Source: Sulfurimonas paralvinellae
GTDB taxonomy: Bacteria > Campylobacterota > Campylobacteria > Campylobacterales > Sulfurimonadaceae
Direction of reading: 5' to 3'
Assembly: GCF_014905135.1 (NCBI RefSeq)
Contig: NZ_CP041406.1
Span: 1,798,001 to 1,862,000, forward strand
Length of the DNA stretch: 64,000 nt
Both the position numbers and the translations under genes were made by a program. The stretch's first letter is position 1. Each line of letters opens with the position of its first letter. A model generated the notes under the pieces. The model ran no database searches and had not been told where the DNA came from. It saw only the letters and a program-made list of their open reading frames with translations. Positions 53,162 to 62,300 of this stretch are shown one piece after another.

Positions 53162-53689
53162 TTAGTATTGCGAAGCTTCCTGAATACTTCTGTCATTTTT
53201 GATTCGTGTATCGGTTTTTATTGCATAAAATCTGCTTTTATCACCTGCATCCACTTTGAGCATTAGATTCCAAACACCTGTTTTTGGAAATTTCACATCA
53301 TGAAAAACATACAGATTTTCTTCAAATTTTGGATTATCAAATTTTTTAGTGTATGTTTCAACTTCCGGGCGGCTGATCTCTAAAACCATCTTTGCACCCT
53401 CAACCGCTTTACCGTCTTTTGTAGTAAGTGCGTATTTAACATCACAGCCATTCTCTTTGATCTGCTCTGTAACGTATTTTAATCTATACTCTTTATCAAA
53501 AGCTATTCTTGACTTTATCAGTTTATTTGCATTTGCATCTGCATCCTGATAATTTGTCATATAGGCATCACTTGGCTGGATATCAGCTTTACTTGTCTCT
53601 ATAATCGTCCAAGCGCCTAAACCGACAACACCTGTAATAGCCAATGCAATTGCAAACGGCCATAGCTTACCACTCTTAATTATGCTCAT
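53162..53689 (-). CDS. FixH-family protein of the cbb3 oxidase cluster
   Basis: The 175-residue protein has one N-terminal membrane anchor (LWPFAIALAITGVVGLGAWTII, in parts) and a periplasmic Ig-like FixH domain (VKFPKTGVWNLMLKVDAGD). FixH/CcoG-group proteins help assemble cbb3 oxidase, probably in copper handling. It overlaps the upstream gene by 14 bases and closes the cco operon. Confidence 0.82.
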   Translation of the reverse strand: MSIIKSGKLWPFAIALAITGVVGLGAWTIIETSKADIQPSDAYMTNYQDADANANKLIKSRIAFDKEYRLKYVTEQIKENGCDVKYALTTKDGKAVEGAKMVLEISRPEVETYTKKFDNPKFEENLYVFHDVKFPKTGVWNLMLKVDAGDKSRFYAIKTDTRIKNDRSIQEASQY

Positions 53690-54407
53690 TCTGATGCCTC
53701 TTTTTATAAATTCTTCTTTTTATATACATTATAGTACCATATAAAACAAAACCATAGAAAAACAACTTCACATAAAAAAGAGAGGACTGATTGGCCGTAC
53801 TGTCATACTCTTCGCCAAGTTTAACGCCTTTAGCTTTTGCAATCTGCTGTGCAATGTCCAAATAGCCGTTAAACATGGCTGCAGAGTATTTTGCAAGTTT
53901 CTCTTTTGGTTTCTTTGCCTTTTCTCCAAGCAGAGGGAGTATGGTTCCATCTACATTAGTCATCATACTTTTAAATTCATCCCAGCTTTTAGCATAGAAT
54001 ACTCCCATCATAAAAGCTTGTACGTATGATGTCACAGGGCTGAGTACCTGTTTCTTATTAAAATATTTATATAAAGAGCTATCGTTTGCTTCTATATCAA
54101 TCTGTTGATTCAATTCTGAAAAGGTTAACAAGATAGTCGGTTCATTCATAGTTTTCAAAATCTGATTTTCATACTGATACATATTCATGCCATCAGGAAG
54201 TTTTTTAAGCATTACAAGACGTAGAGCAATACCTGTTTTTTCATACAAAATAGTACCGAGAGTGTTTATCTCTTGTGTAAATTTTGCATTGTGTATTAGT
54301 TCATCTTTATATAAATATTCTGTAGCTAGTAATGGTGAGTGAATAAATAGTGTAAGGACGAGGGCATAAAGCCCTCTAGTTAAAGCTTTCAATAAACTTC
54401 TACCCAA
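53676..54407 (-). CDS. conserved membrane-anchored periplasmic protein of the cco operon
   Basis: The 243-residue frame starts at TTG 54407, overlapping the 29-residue peptide gene by eight bases. It has a signal-like N-terminus (LYALVLTLFIHSPLLA), a periplasmic domain and a C-terminal membrane helix (LFFYGFVLYGTIMYI) followed by Lys/Arg residues. The region ILYEKTGIALRLVMLKKLPDG resembles TPM/YgcG-like domains found in Photosystem II repair and oxidase clusters. Its role is unknown; the context suggests oxidase assembly. Confidence 0.65.
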   Translation of the reverse strand: MGRSLLKALTRGLYALVLTLFIHSPLLATEYLYKDELIHNAKFTQEINTLGTILYEKTGIALRLVMLKKLPDGMNMYQYENQILKTMNEPTILLTFSELNQQIDIEANDSSLYKYFNKKQVLSPVTSYVQAFMMGVFYAKSWDEFKSMMTNVDGTILPLLGEKAKKPKEKLAKYSAAMFNGYLDIAQQIAKAKGVKLGEEYDSTANQSSLFYVKLFFYGFVLYGTIMYIKRRIYKKRHQNEHN

Positions 54408-54489
54408 CGTAAAGATGGTTAGGAGTTACAACAGCCCAAAGAGTATACGCGGCCATTATTACAAGGCCCCAAGAAATAATTTTTTCCAT
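54400..54489 (-). CDS. 29-residue single-span membrane peptide in the cco operon
   Basis: ATG at 54489 is preceded six bases upstream by AAGGAG, a perfect ribosome-binding site. The frame encodes MEKIISWGLVIMAAYTLWA, then VVTPNHLYVG and stop, i.e. one membrane helix with a short tail. Its stop overlaps the next gene's start. Small one-helix subunits are typical of cbb3 oxidase clusters (CcoS, CcoQ, CcoM-like). It is too short for usual gene-calling cut-offs. Confidence 0.7.
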   Translation of the reverse strand: MEKIISWGLVIMAAYTLWAVVTPNHLYVG

Positions 54490-54499
54490 TCTAAACTCC

Positions 54500-54709
54500 T
54501 TATTTCACATCAACTACGTGTTTGTAGCTTTCTGTATCAATTCTTTTGATTGATTTTTCATCTTTTATCTTATAAAAGTTTTCAGCTTGAGCATGTTGTA
54601 CACTTACTGCATTAACACTTAAAAAAGCCAGTATGCTAAGTAATAAAACAGTCGCTATCAACATTCCTGTAACACCATCTAGAGCGAAAACACTTCTATT
54701 TTCATTCAT
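54500..54709 (-). CDS. DUF4006-type small membrane protein
   Basis: The 69-residue protein has one membrane helix (VTGMLIATVLLLSILAFLSV) and a short C-terminal tail (YKHVVDVK). DUF4006 proteins are found next to ccoP in Campylobacterota. It lies one base after the ccoP stop is counted from upstream, so it is co-transcribed. Function is inferred from context as an oxidase assembly or accessory part. Confidence 0.78.
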   Translation of the reverse strand: MNENRSVFALDGVTGMLIATVLLLSILAFLSVNAVSVQHAQAENFYKIKDEKSIKRIDTESYKHVVDVK

Positions 54710-54710
54710 G

Positions 54711-55652
54711 TTACTCTCCTTTGCTTAAGCTCATTACATATGCTGCAATAGCTTCTTTTTGTTTAGGGTTTAGTCTATCCATTGCTGGCATTTTACCAAT
54801 AGCACCAACTTTACCGTTATCTAAAACATTAACGATTAGTTTTTGATTCCAATCAGCGATATCAGGAGCAACGTATTCCATACCTTTACCATCAGGACCG
54901 TGACAAGAAGAACATACATTAGCAAATACTTTTGCTCCTGCACTGTTTGCATCTTTTAATCCACCGGCAACGTATTTTGCTACATCATCAATCTCTTTAT
55001 CAGTAATCAATGCACCAGTTGCGGCATTGAAAAGACCGTTACGATCCGGCATTGGCATTTCAGTACCTAAAAGCTTGTTGTTTGAACCGTGGTTGACAAC
55101 ATACTTAACGCTTTTTTCAGAAATTCTTCTGTTTAAATCTGCTGCGTCAACTTCATTGTTTCCATCAGCATTCAGACCGTGACAGTTCACACACTCAACA
55201 AGGTAAACTGACTCACCCATATTGACAAGCTGCTCACCTTTGATATTTGCATATTTTTTTGCAAATTCTGCGTCTTTTTCTTTTACTTCTTCATTGTATT
55301 GACCAATTTGAGAAAAAGCATTTACCGGATAACCGATTGTAAAATACCACATACCCCAAATAATCGTACCTAAGAACATAACTGCCCAACCAAAAGGTAC
55401 CGGGTTTTTATATTCACCTATGTTGTCCCATGTTTCATCTGCCAATTCACCAGTAGCCTGATCGACTTGCATTTGACGTACATACTTGATTACAACAAAT
55501 ATTGTAATGATTACAAGTGCAACTGCACCTGCGATTGCAAGCATATTGACGATATCACCATTAAGACCACCTTTTTGGTATCCAACTGTCGCATATGTTG
55601 CACCCAACATTGCCGCAGTAATGATAATTCCCCAAAGATAAAGCTTATTCAT
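54711..55652 (-). CDS. ccoP: cbb3 cytochrome c oxidase subunit III (di-heme)
   Basis: The 313-residue protein has two N-terminal membrane helices (ATYATVGYQKGG region and AVALVIITIFVVIKYV). The family segment WDNIGEYKNPVPFGWAVMF follows. Two heme c sites, CVNCH (about 150) and CSSCH (about 238), each have a distal Met region (EMPMPDRNG, KMPAMDRL). It passes electrons from donor cytochromes to CcoO. Confidence 0.95.
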   Translation of the reverse strand: MNKLYLWGIIITAAMLGATYATVGYQKGGLNGDIVNMLAIAGAVALVIITIFVVIKYVRQMQVDQATGELADETWDNIGEYKNPVPFGWAVMFLGTIIWGMWYFTIGYPVNAFSQIGQYNEEVKEKDAEFAKKYANIKGEQLVNMGESVYLVECVNCHGLNADGNNEVDAADLNRRISEKSVKYVVNHGSNNKLLGTEMPMPDRNGLFNAATGALITDKEIDDVAKYVAGGLKDANSAGAKVFANVCSSCHGPDGKGMEYVAPDIADWNQKLIVNVLDNGKVGAIGKMPAMDRLNPKQKEAIAAYVMSLSKGE

Positions 55653-55661
55653 ATATCTCTC

Positions 55662-55865
55662 CTATTTTTCTTTATCACGTGACACAGGCTTTACCGGAGC
55701 ATCGCCTATATCATCTTTCAGTGCCATATTGCTATAGTGCTCATAATCAACTCCGGTAGCATCTTTCTTCTTTGTGTAGAGATGATAGACATACGCATAT
55801 GTAACCACCACCAAAAACACTACTAAAAAGAAGTACGCATACGCTGCAAATTCATTAAAGTCCAC
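55662..55865 (-). CDS. ccoQ: cbb3 oxidase small subunit IV
   Basis: The 67-residue protein has one membrane helix (AAYAYFFLVVFLVVVTYAYV) and the CcoQ-like YHLYTKKKDATG tail. It sits between ccoO and ccoP, the normal order N-O-Q-P. Confidence 0.88.
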   Translation of the reverse strand: MDFNEFAAYAYFFLVVFLVVVTYAYVYHLYTKKKDATGVDYEHYSNMALKDDIGDAPVKPVSRDKEK

Positions 55866-55880
55866 TATCTTGCACCTTTC

Positions 55881-56573
55881 CTATTTAAGACTGTTTAAAT
55901 ATGCAATAAGTGCAACGATTTCTGGAATTTCACCACGTGCAACTGCATCTTTTACGTCTTGATCTTTCATTTTTGCTGTAATCTCTTTTGCTTCTTTCAA
56001 TGCCATAGCATGAGCTTCTGCAACAGATTTCGCCATTGGAACCACTGTAGTAGACCCGTCTTTCATAGGAACAGGTTTATTATATGGTACACCAAAGAAC
56101 TGTGCATTTGTCAACTGTGTTGCATATGCAGTATCAATATCTGCTTTATTCGTAAACATCCATGGATAACCAGGCATAATACTTGAAGGCATTACAGACT
56201 TAGGATCTTTCATGTGGTTTTCATGCCACTCAGTAGTTCTGTAGTTTCCTACACGGTGAAGATCCGGACCAGTTCTTTTAGAACCCCAAAGGAATGGTCT
56301 GTCATATGCATACTCACCACTTAAAGAGTAGTGACCGTAACGGTCAGTTTCAGCTTTAAACGGACGAATTAACTGTGAGTGACATGCATTACAGCTGTTT
56401 TTAATATATACATCACGACCAGCCTGCTCTAACAAAGTTACCGGTTTAGTACCGATTACTGGGCGAGAAGCCTGTGCGAAGTTTGGCACGATTTCAATCA
56501 AACCGGCAAAAGCAATTGTTACGAAGACACCTACCGCGAATAAGAACGGATGTTTTTCTAACCAATGAAACAT
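55881..56573 (-). CDS. ccoO: cbb3 cytochrome c oxidase subunit II (mono-heme)
   Basis: The 230-residue protein has an N-terminal anchor (PFLFAVGVFVTIAFAGLIEI, in parts) and one heme c site CNACH (about residue 61). The FixO motifs RPFKAETDRYGHYSL and KRTGPDLHRVG are present, with the axial Met in MPSSIMPGYPW. It transfers electrons from CcoP to the catalytic subunit. Confidence 0.96.
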   Translation of the reverse strand: MFHWLEKHPFLFAVGVFVTIAFAGLIEIVPNFAQASRPVIGTKPVTLLEQAGRDVYIKNSCNACHSQLIRPFKAETDRYGHYSLSGEYAYDRPFLWGSKRTGPDLHRVGNYRTTEWHENHMKDPKSVMPSSIMPGYPWMFTNKADIDTAYATQLTNAQFFGVPYNKPVPMKDGSTTVVPMAKSVAEAHAMALKEAKEITAKMKDQDVKDAVARGEIPEIVALIAYLNSLK

Positions 56574-56591
56574 AATATAATCCTCCCTTTC

Positions 56592-58085
56592 TTAAGCGCC
56601 CATAGGCGAAGCATTTTGAAGCTCAGACTCTTCAACAGGACGAGCAGACATAGTTTTATAAATGTTGTAAGCAAACATAAAGAAACCAACTAGATATAAC
56701 AATCCACCTGTACCACGTAGTGCATAGTAAGGGTGTAGTACATCAACAGTATCCATAAATGAGTAAGCCAAGTTACCAAACTCATCATGCGCACGCCACA
56801 TCATACCTTGTGTGATACCTGCGATCCACATAGAAGTAAAGTATAAAACGATACCTAATGTCTGAATCCAGAATTGTGCAGCCATAAGACCTTTTGAGTA
56901 TAACTCACGTTTAAATACACGTGGTGCCATATGGTAAAGCGCAGCAATGATCATGAATCCAACCCAACCAAGAGTACCATCATGAACGTGACCAACGATC
57001 CAGTCAGTAAAGTGAGCAATAGCATTTACAGATTTGATAGCTTGGATAGGACCTTCCAATGTTGAGAACATATAGAAAGTGGAAGCAAGCACCATAAACT
57101 TAATGAGTGGAGATGCCGCAACTTGTTGCCATTCACCCTTCATTGTAAGAAGCATATTGATCGCTGAACCCCAAGATGGCAAGATAAGGATTACTGAGAA
57201 GATAGAACCCATAGTCTGCATCCAGTCTGGAACAGTAGAATAAAGAAGGTGGTGACCACCAGCCCAAAGATATACAAACATTAGACCCCAGAATGCAAGT
57301 AAAGACAATTTATATGAATAAATCGCTTGACCAGATTCTTTTGGTAAAAAGTAGTAAATCATAGCAATAATAGGCACTGTAAATACGAATGCAACCGCAT
57401 TGTGTCCATACCACCATTGTACAAGCGCATCATTTGTACCTGCATACATAGAAATAGAGTGATACCATGCACCAATACCTGTTTCACCTGCAGCTGAAGA
57501 TGCCAACATTGTAGGTATTTCCATATTGTTAAACAGGTAAAGCATAGCAACACCTAAGAATGTAGCAATATAATACCAGATAGAAATATATAAAGACTTC
57601 TCACGACGAATACCGATAAGACCGAATATACTGACACCCCAAAGTACCCATACCACAACGATAGCGATATCAATAGGCCATTCGAATTCTGCATACTCTT
57701 TTGAAGTTGTAATACCCATAAATAGTGAAACTACAACAGCAGTTACACCTAAAATATAAAGCCAAAAATGTAATTTTCCAATAAACATCAAAAACTTAGA
57801 TTCTGCCATAGATACTTTTAGTACCCTTTGACCAACATAATACCAAGTGGCCCAAATACCACTTAACGTAAAACCAAATGCAACTGCATCAGTGTGCAAT
57901 GGACGAAGACGACTAAAGTTTGTGTACTCTGCAAGACCGCTTCCTAGAACTGTATTTAGTCCTGGAAAAGCAAGTTCAAATGCAATAAATACACCGATAC
58001 TCATACCAACAATCCCTAAAATAATTGTTGTTAGCATAAACATCTTTGCAACCGTATAGTCGTACTCTAATGGACGATTCTCCAT
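56592..58085 (-). CDS. ccoN: cbb3 cytochrome c oxidase catalytic subunit I
   Basis: The 497-residue heme-copper oxidase subunit has about 12 membrane helices. Heme/copper ligands are visible: LRPLHTDAVAFGF (low-spin heme His), WWYGHNAVAF (Cu-B His with the crosslinked Tyr region), WAGGHHLLYS (Cu-B His pair) and DWIVGHVHDGTLGW (heme His pair). It reduces O2 at high affinity. First gene of ccoNOQP, behind an FNR-type box. Confidence 0.97.
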   Translation of the reverse strand: MENRPLEYDYTVAKMFMLTTIILGIVGMSIGVFIAFELAFPGLNTVLGSGLAEYTNFSRLRPLHTDAVAFGFTLSGIWATWYYVGQRVLKVSMAESKFLMFIGKLHFWLYILGVTAVVVSLFMGITTSKEYAEFEWPIDIAIVVVWVLWGVSIFGLIGIRREKSLYISIWYYIATFLGVAMLYLFNNMEIPTMLASSAAGETGIGAWYHSISMYAGTNDALVQWWYGHNAVAFVFTVPIIAMIYYFLPKESGQAIYSYKLSLLAFWGLMFVYLWAGGHHLLYSTVPDWMQTMGSIFSVILILPSWGSAINMLLTMKGEWQQVAASPLIKFMVLASTFYMFSTLEGPIQAIKSVNAIAHFTDWIVGHVHDGTLGWVGFMIIAALYHMAPRVFKRELYSKGLMAAQFWIQTLGIVLYFTSMWIAGITQGMMWRAHDEFGNLAYSFMDTVDVLHPYYALRGTGGLLYLVGFFMFAYNIYKTMSARPVEESELQNASPMGA

Positions 58086-58197
58086 ATATAGCCTCCTTAA
58101 GATTCAAAGCAATTAAGTCTCATAAGTGCACAATCACACTTATCAAACTAATCAACACTTGTATATTAGCAATCTATATGTTTAAATAATCTTAATC

Positions 58198-58211
58198 TTG
58201 ACCTAAATCAA
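58198..58211. promoter_or_regulatory. FNR/CRP-type box upstream of ccoN
   Basis: TTGACCTAAATCAA matches the FNR-family consensus TTGAT-N4-ATCAA at nine of ten arm bases. It is centred about 119 bp upstream of the ccoN ATG in the otherwise gene-free 58086-58310 segment. Oxygen- or nitrosative-stress-responsive CRP/FNR regulation of cbb3 oxidase is common. The distance allows an activator site if the transcription start is 40-60 bp downstream. Confidence 0.6.
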
Positions 58212-58283
58212 GGAATTTATTATGTTTTTGTTTAGTTTTGGAATTTTATTTTTTGTTAAGAATAAAAAGAGAGTTTTTTCGCC

Positions 58284-58312
58284 AATAAGCAACGCTTGTA
58301 TGGTTGCCTATT
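58284..58312 (-). terminator. hairpin at the carA stop codon
   Basis: AATAAGCAAC (58284-58293) pairs with GTTGCCTATT (58303-58312) with one mismatch. It overlaps the carA stop. The T run after it on the minus strand is missing, so terminator function is uncertain. Confidence 0.4.
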
Positions 58313-59447
58313 ATCGTTTTACAAGAGAGAGAAATTCACCAAAGATATAACGGCTCTCTTTTGGACCCGGAGAAGCTTCCGGGTGATGCTGTACAGAAAA
58401 AATCGGTTCATCATTATATTTCAAACCTTCGATAGTGTTATCGAAAAGATTTTTATGTGTCACCTCTACAATTTCCGTGATATTATCAGGAACATTGTAG
58501 TTGTGGTTTTGTGCTGTGATCTCTACTAATCCTGTTTTTTCATTTTTAACAGGATGATTACCACCATGGTGGCCGAACTTTAGTTTAAAAGTATCGTATC
58601 CATGTGAGATCGAAAGCAGCTGATGACCTAAACAGATACCGAACATCGGCACTTTTGCAGCAATAAGTTTTTTAATCTCTTCCTGTTCTTTTTTTAAAAC
58701 AAGCGGATCACCAGGACCGTTTGACAAAAAGACACCATCAATTAACTTGCTATTATACTTCTCTATCAAATCTTCTGCAATGAAGTCATTTGGAATCACT
58801 TCTACCTCAATGCCGGCTGCAACAAGTTCATTTAAAATATTACGTTTAACACCAAAATCAATTGCTACAATTTTTGCTTCTGCTTTTGGCGGTTCATCAT
58901 ACTTAAACTCACGATAATTGTAAGTACTTGAATTATGTTTATAAGCCTCTTTCGTACTTACTTTTTCGATATAGTTTACATCTTCTATGCGCGGTGAGTT
59001 TTCAAGGATCTTTTTTAACTCCTCTTTATCACTCACTTCCGTCGAGGCAACCATCATCATGGAACCTTCAGAACGAAGCATCTTTGTCAAAAAACGCGTA
59101 TCGATATCACAAATGCCCATAACATCAAATTTTTTCAAAAAGTCATGCAGTGAATCCTCTGCTCTAAAGTTCGAGTATCTTTCCTGATAACGTCTAACGA
59201 TCATCCCTTTTGCGTGAGCAGCTTGTGATTCCATATCTTCATCATTCACACCGACATTCCCGATCTCAGGCATTGTAAAAGTAACAAACTGCCCTGCATA
59301 AGAAGGGTCACTCATGATTTCCTGATATCCTGTCATAGAAGTGTTAAATACGATCTCACCAACTTCCGTCTTCTCGGCACCAAAACTGTTTGCTTCCAAA
59401 AAAGTACCGTTTTCCAAATATATCCAAGCTTTTTTCAGTGACTGCAT
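58311..59447 (-). CDS. carA: carbamoyl-phosphate synthase small (glutaminase) subunit
   Basis: The 378-residue protein has the CarA N-terminal domain (EIVFNTSMTGYQEIMSDPSY) and a class I glutamine amidotransferase domain. The catalytic Cys lies in PMFGICLGHQLLS, and His/Glu in SVQHHPEASPG. It makes ammonia from glutamine for carbamoyl phosphate (pyrimidines, arginine). carB is not in the window. It lies two bases after the DUF507 gene, a pairing typical of Campylobacterota. Confidence 0.95.
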   Translation of the reverse strand: MQSLKKAWIYLENGTFLEANSFGAEKTEVGEIVFNTSMTGYQEIMSDPSYAGQFVTFTMPEIGNVGVNDEDMESQAAHAKGMIVRRYQERYSNFRAEDSLHDFLKKFDVMGICDIDTRFLTKMLRSEGSMMMVASTEVSDKEELKKILENSPRIEDVNYIEKVSTKEAYKHNSSTYNYREFKYDEPPKAEAKIVAIDFGVKRNILNELVAAGIEVEVIPNDFIAEDLIEKYNSKLIDGVFLSNGPGDPLVLKKEQEEIKKLIAAKVPMFGICLGHQLLSISHGYDTFKLKFGHHGGNHPVKNEKTGLVEITAQNHNYNVPDNITEIVEVTHKNLFDNTIEGLKYNDEPIFSVQHHPEASPGPKESRYIFGEFLSLVKR

Positions 59448-59449
59448 GT

Positions 59450-60001
59450 TTACTCCATTCCCCGCTTCATCAATTCTTCGCGGTAAAGTTTTTCATGTAA
59501 AATTTCAAACTCATCCGTTCCAGGAATAAATTTTCTTTTATATGAACGGATCTTGTCCATAACAGCATCTTCGATCTCAGAAGTATCTGCTAAAAATGAC
59601 GTAATAGCATTATAGATAATATTTTTTATACGATTTTCAGTTACATCAAAATGGATGAGATCTTCTTCATACAATTCATCCAAAATTTTATGTGCAATGT
59701 CAGAAAAACGCTCTTCATAATCCAAAATAACATCGTACTGAGGTGCTAACTTTTTCTTGATCATAAAGAAGAGTTGACGCTCATCGGCAAGCATAAATTC
59801 TATCTCCTCTTCATTCTCTTCAAGGTAATCATTTACCTTCTCTTCAAGTGCCATCTCTTTTTTAATATTCTCTTCGAAAATCTTTTGTGCTTCTGCTGCA
59901 ACAGGCTCTAAGCCTTTGGTCATAGTAACAACGCCGCTTTTATTGAGATCAATTGCAATTTTGTTGGAAATATGGGGAATAGTTTTGAGTGATACTTTCA
60001 T
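59450..60001 (-). CDS. DUF507 family protein
   Basis: The 183-residue acidic helical protein has the DUF507 halves, each with an ELLEEG-like acidic patch (EENEEEIEFMLADERQLFFMIKKKLA, seen in parts; ILDELYEEDLIHFDV). No catalytic motif is visible. It is conserved beside carA in this phylum and probably cytoplasmic. The function is unknown. Confidence 0.83.
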   Translation of the reverse strand: MKVSLKTIPHISNKIAIDLNKSGVVTMTKGLEPVAAEAQKIFEENIKKEMALEEKVNDYLEENEEEIEFMLADERQLFFMIKKKLAPQYDVILDYEERFSDIAHKILDELYEEDLIHFDVTENRIKNIIYNAITSFLADTSEIEDAVMDKIRSYKRKFIPGTDEFEILHEKLYREELMKRGME

Positions 60002-60074
60002 GATGGCGACCCTACTTATTAATTAAATTCAGACATTTTACAATAAGTTAGGTAAAAATCTTATTAGAGCAAAA

Positions 60075-60584
60075 TTATTGTGCGAGAAGCTGTGTCAACT
60101 GTGAGGCTTTTTGCGGATCCATTTTCGTTAAGATCTTTCCAACAACTTTCGGCTTGAGTGATTGTAAGATTGCCGCTGCTTCATCTACTTTCATATTGGA
60201 GAGAACATTAGCAGCAGCGCCGGCTTTCATTTTGGAAAATGTCTGCGCGATCTTATTCATCTTCGTACTTTTAAGCTCGGCAAGTATTTTTTTGTTCTCA
60301 GCAAGCATTTTTTTTACAGAAGCCTCTTTGTCAGATATCTCCTGAAGTTTTGCATTGACCTGCTCTTCTTGCAGATCCAGCTTCGCTTTTTTCTTCTTCA
60401 AAAGCTCTTCTGTTGCAGTTTTAAGTGCATTGAGCGACTGCTTTTGCTCATCTATCCGCTCCAGTTCTACAAGCAGTTCACTCTTTCTCTCTTTGAATAT
60501 CTCTGTACACTCAAAAAGTTTATCACTTGTCTGTAAGGCAAATAAAAAGGAGTGTGTCAAAAAAAGCAGTAATAAAAATCGCAT
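60075..60584 (-). CDS. MotE-like flagellar motor protein (MgtE_N-type)
   Basis: The 169-residue protein has a signal-type N-terminus (MRFLLLLFLTHSFLFA) and a long coiled coil (about 25-105). The C-terminal MgtE-N-like helices read AANVLSNMKVDEAAAILQSL and VVGKILTKMDPQKASQLTQL. MotE-type proteins stabilise MotC/MotB or the stator ring in the periplasm. It is coupled by TAATG to the FliJ-like gene, which supports a flagellar role. Confidence 0.75.
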   Translation of the reverse strand: MRFLLLLFLTHSFLFALQTSDKLFECTEIFKERKSELLVELERIDEQKQSLNALKTATEELLKKKKAKLDLQEEQVNAKLQEISDKEASVKKMLAENKKILAELKSTKMNKIAQTFSKMKAGAAANVLSNMKVDEAAAILQSLKPKVVGKILTKMDPQKASQLTQLLAQ

Positions 60585-61018
60585 TAGGAAGCCTGTCTCA
60601 TCTTTATTTTTTTACCGTGCGTCATCAGAGCCACTTCATCGAGATCTTTTGCTTCTTGAAGTTTCTGTGCTTTGAGCACTTTTTCTATCTCTTGAAGTTC
60701 AAGATATTTGAACTTCTCATACTCTATCATATCGTGTTTGAGCTGTTCTTTGGCATCTGCGACCTCTTTTTGAGCATACGTTACCCACTTTTCATTATAC
60801 TCGATCAGTGATCTTTGTGCATCAAGCAGACTTCTGTTTGCTAAGAATTCAGCCATACTGCCTTCTTTTGGTAGAGTGATTTCATCAAGAGCCATGAGAG
60901 ACTCCTGCAGAGCATTTTTTGCATTTTGGAGATTTTTGTTCGCCTGCTGCAAAACCCGTTCACTTTTTTGCAGCATATTCTTTTTGATAGTAACCAACGA
61001 ACTAAAACGGGTCTTCAT
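60584..61018 (-). CDS. FliJ-like flagellar export chaperone
   Basis: The 144-residue, almost wholly coiled-coil protein starts FSSLVTIKKNMLQKSERVLQ, with a central segment around LDAQRSLIEYNEKWV, like FliJ/YscO proteins. FliJ activates the FliI ATPase of the flagellar export machine. Low sequence complexity makes the call depend partly on context: it is coupled to a MotE-like gene. Confidence 0.65.
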   Translation of the reverse strand: MKTRFSSLVTIKKNMLQKSERVLQQANKNLQNAKNALQESLMALDEITLPKEGSMAEFLANRSLLDAQRSLIEYNEKWVTYAQKEVADAKEQLKHDMIEYEKFKYLELQEIEKVLKAQKLQEAKDLDEVALMTHGKKIKMRQAS

Positions 61019-61037
61019 CTGTTGTAGCGTCCTTAAT

Positions 61038-62297
61038 CTAGAGGATTATTGTGTCATCTCTCTCAGGTGATGTAGAAATTATACCAACTTTTGTCTGACT
61101 TATCTCTTGAATAAGTTTAACATAATCTTGAGCACTTTGCGGCAGATCTTCAAATTTTCGAGCACCAACAGAGCCGTTCCACCCTTTAAAAGTTTTATAA
61201 ATCGGTTTTACATTCTCTAAATCTACAGGAACATAATCGATCTCTTTACCGTTATATTCATAGGCGACACATACTTTAACCTCATCAAACCCGTCAAGAA
61301 CATCAAGCTTCATAAGTGCAAGTTCATCACAGCCGTTAAGGCGGCTTGCGTAGCGTGTAGCTACAGCATCGAACCAACCACAGCGACGCGCACGTCCTGT
61401 CGTTGTTCCAAATTCATGTCCCTGCTCACCAAGACGCTTTCCATCTTCGCCCATATCTTCTGAAGGAAATGGTCCGTTTCCTACACGCGTACAGTAAGCT
61501 TTGACGATCCCTGTCACCTTACCGATATCTTTTGGATTGATTCCAAGTCCTGTACAGGCACCGGCACTGACAGTTGAACTTGAAGTTACATAAGGATAAG
61601 TCCCATGATCAATATCAAGCATCGTTCCCTGTGCACCTTCTAGTAAAACGCGTTTACCTTCGGAGTCAAGTGCACGCCATACCATCTGCGTAGTGTCTGT
61701 GATAAAAGGAGCCAACTTTTCCTTATAAGCGTTCAATTCTGCCAACAGCTCTTCTTTTTTCGGAGCATGAAGATCCATAACGTCAAAGATAGGCTTGTTC
61801 TGTGCAAAATAATCCAAAATAGTCTGACATAGCTTTTCTGTGTTTAAAAGTTCACCAACACGATGTCCGATACGGTTGATCTTATCCGAATAAGCAGGCC
61901 CGATTCCCTTTCCTGTCGTACCGATGGCTTTATCACCTTTGAGGCGCTCTTTTGCCTGATCGATCATAGCATGATAGGAAAGATTAAGATGTGCTTTATC
62001 AGATATGAACAGACGACCTTCAAGACCTTCAAACTGTTCCATCTCTTTAATGATGGAACTTGGAGAGAGAACGACCCCGTTACCAACAACATTGATTGCT
62101 TTTGGATTGAGCACACCCGATGGGATAAGGTGCAATGCATACTTGACGCCGTCAACCCAAATAGTGTGTCCCGCATTATGCCCGCCTTGAGAACGGCAGA
62201 CCATATCATACTCCAATGCAAGTTTATCGACTATTTTCCCTTTACCTTCATCACCCCACTGGATGCCCACGATTACATCAGCTCTATTTCTACTCAT
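61038..62297 (-). CDS. purA: adenylosuccinate synthetase
   Basis: The 419-residue protein has the N-terminal GTP loop [16 protein letters not shown] with catalytic Asp, [11 protein letters not shown] with catalytic His, [14 protein letters not shown] and [14 protein letters not shown]. It joins Asp to IMP using GTP in AMP synthesis. It lies four bases after hisZ and 19 before fliJ-like. Confidence 0.97.
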   Translation of the reverse strand: MSRNRADVIVGIQWGDEGKGKIVDKLALEYDMVCRSQGGHNAGHTIWVDGVKYALHLIPSGVLNPKAINVVGNGVVLSPSSIIKEMEQFEGLEGRLFISDKAHLNLSYHAMIDQAKERLKGDKAIGTTGKGIGPAYSDKINRIGHRVGELLNTEKLCQTILDYFAQNKPIFDVMDLHAPKKEELLAELNAYKEKLAPFITDTTQMVWRALDSEGKRVLLEGAQGTMLDIDHGTYPYVTSSSTVSAGACTGLGINPKDIGKVTGIVKAYCTRVGNGPFPSEDMGEDGKRLGEQGHEFGTTTGRARRCGWFDAVATRYASRLNGCDELALMKLDVLDGFDEVKVCVAYEYNGKEIDYVPVDLENVKPIYKTFKGWNGSVGARKFEDLPQSAQDYVKLIQEISQTKVGIISTSPERDDTIIL

Positions 62298-62300
62298 AAT

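Noticed and set aside
58284-58312. strong terminator for carA
   Set aside because: A stem is present but there is no T run on the carA strand, so it is listed only at low confidence.
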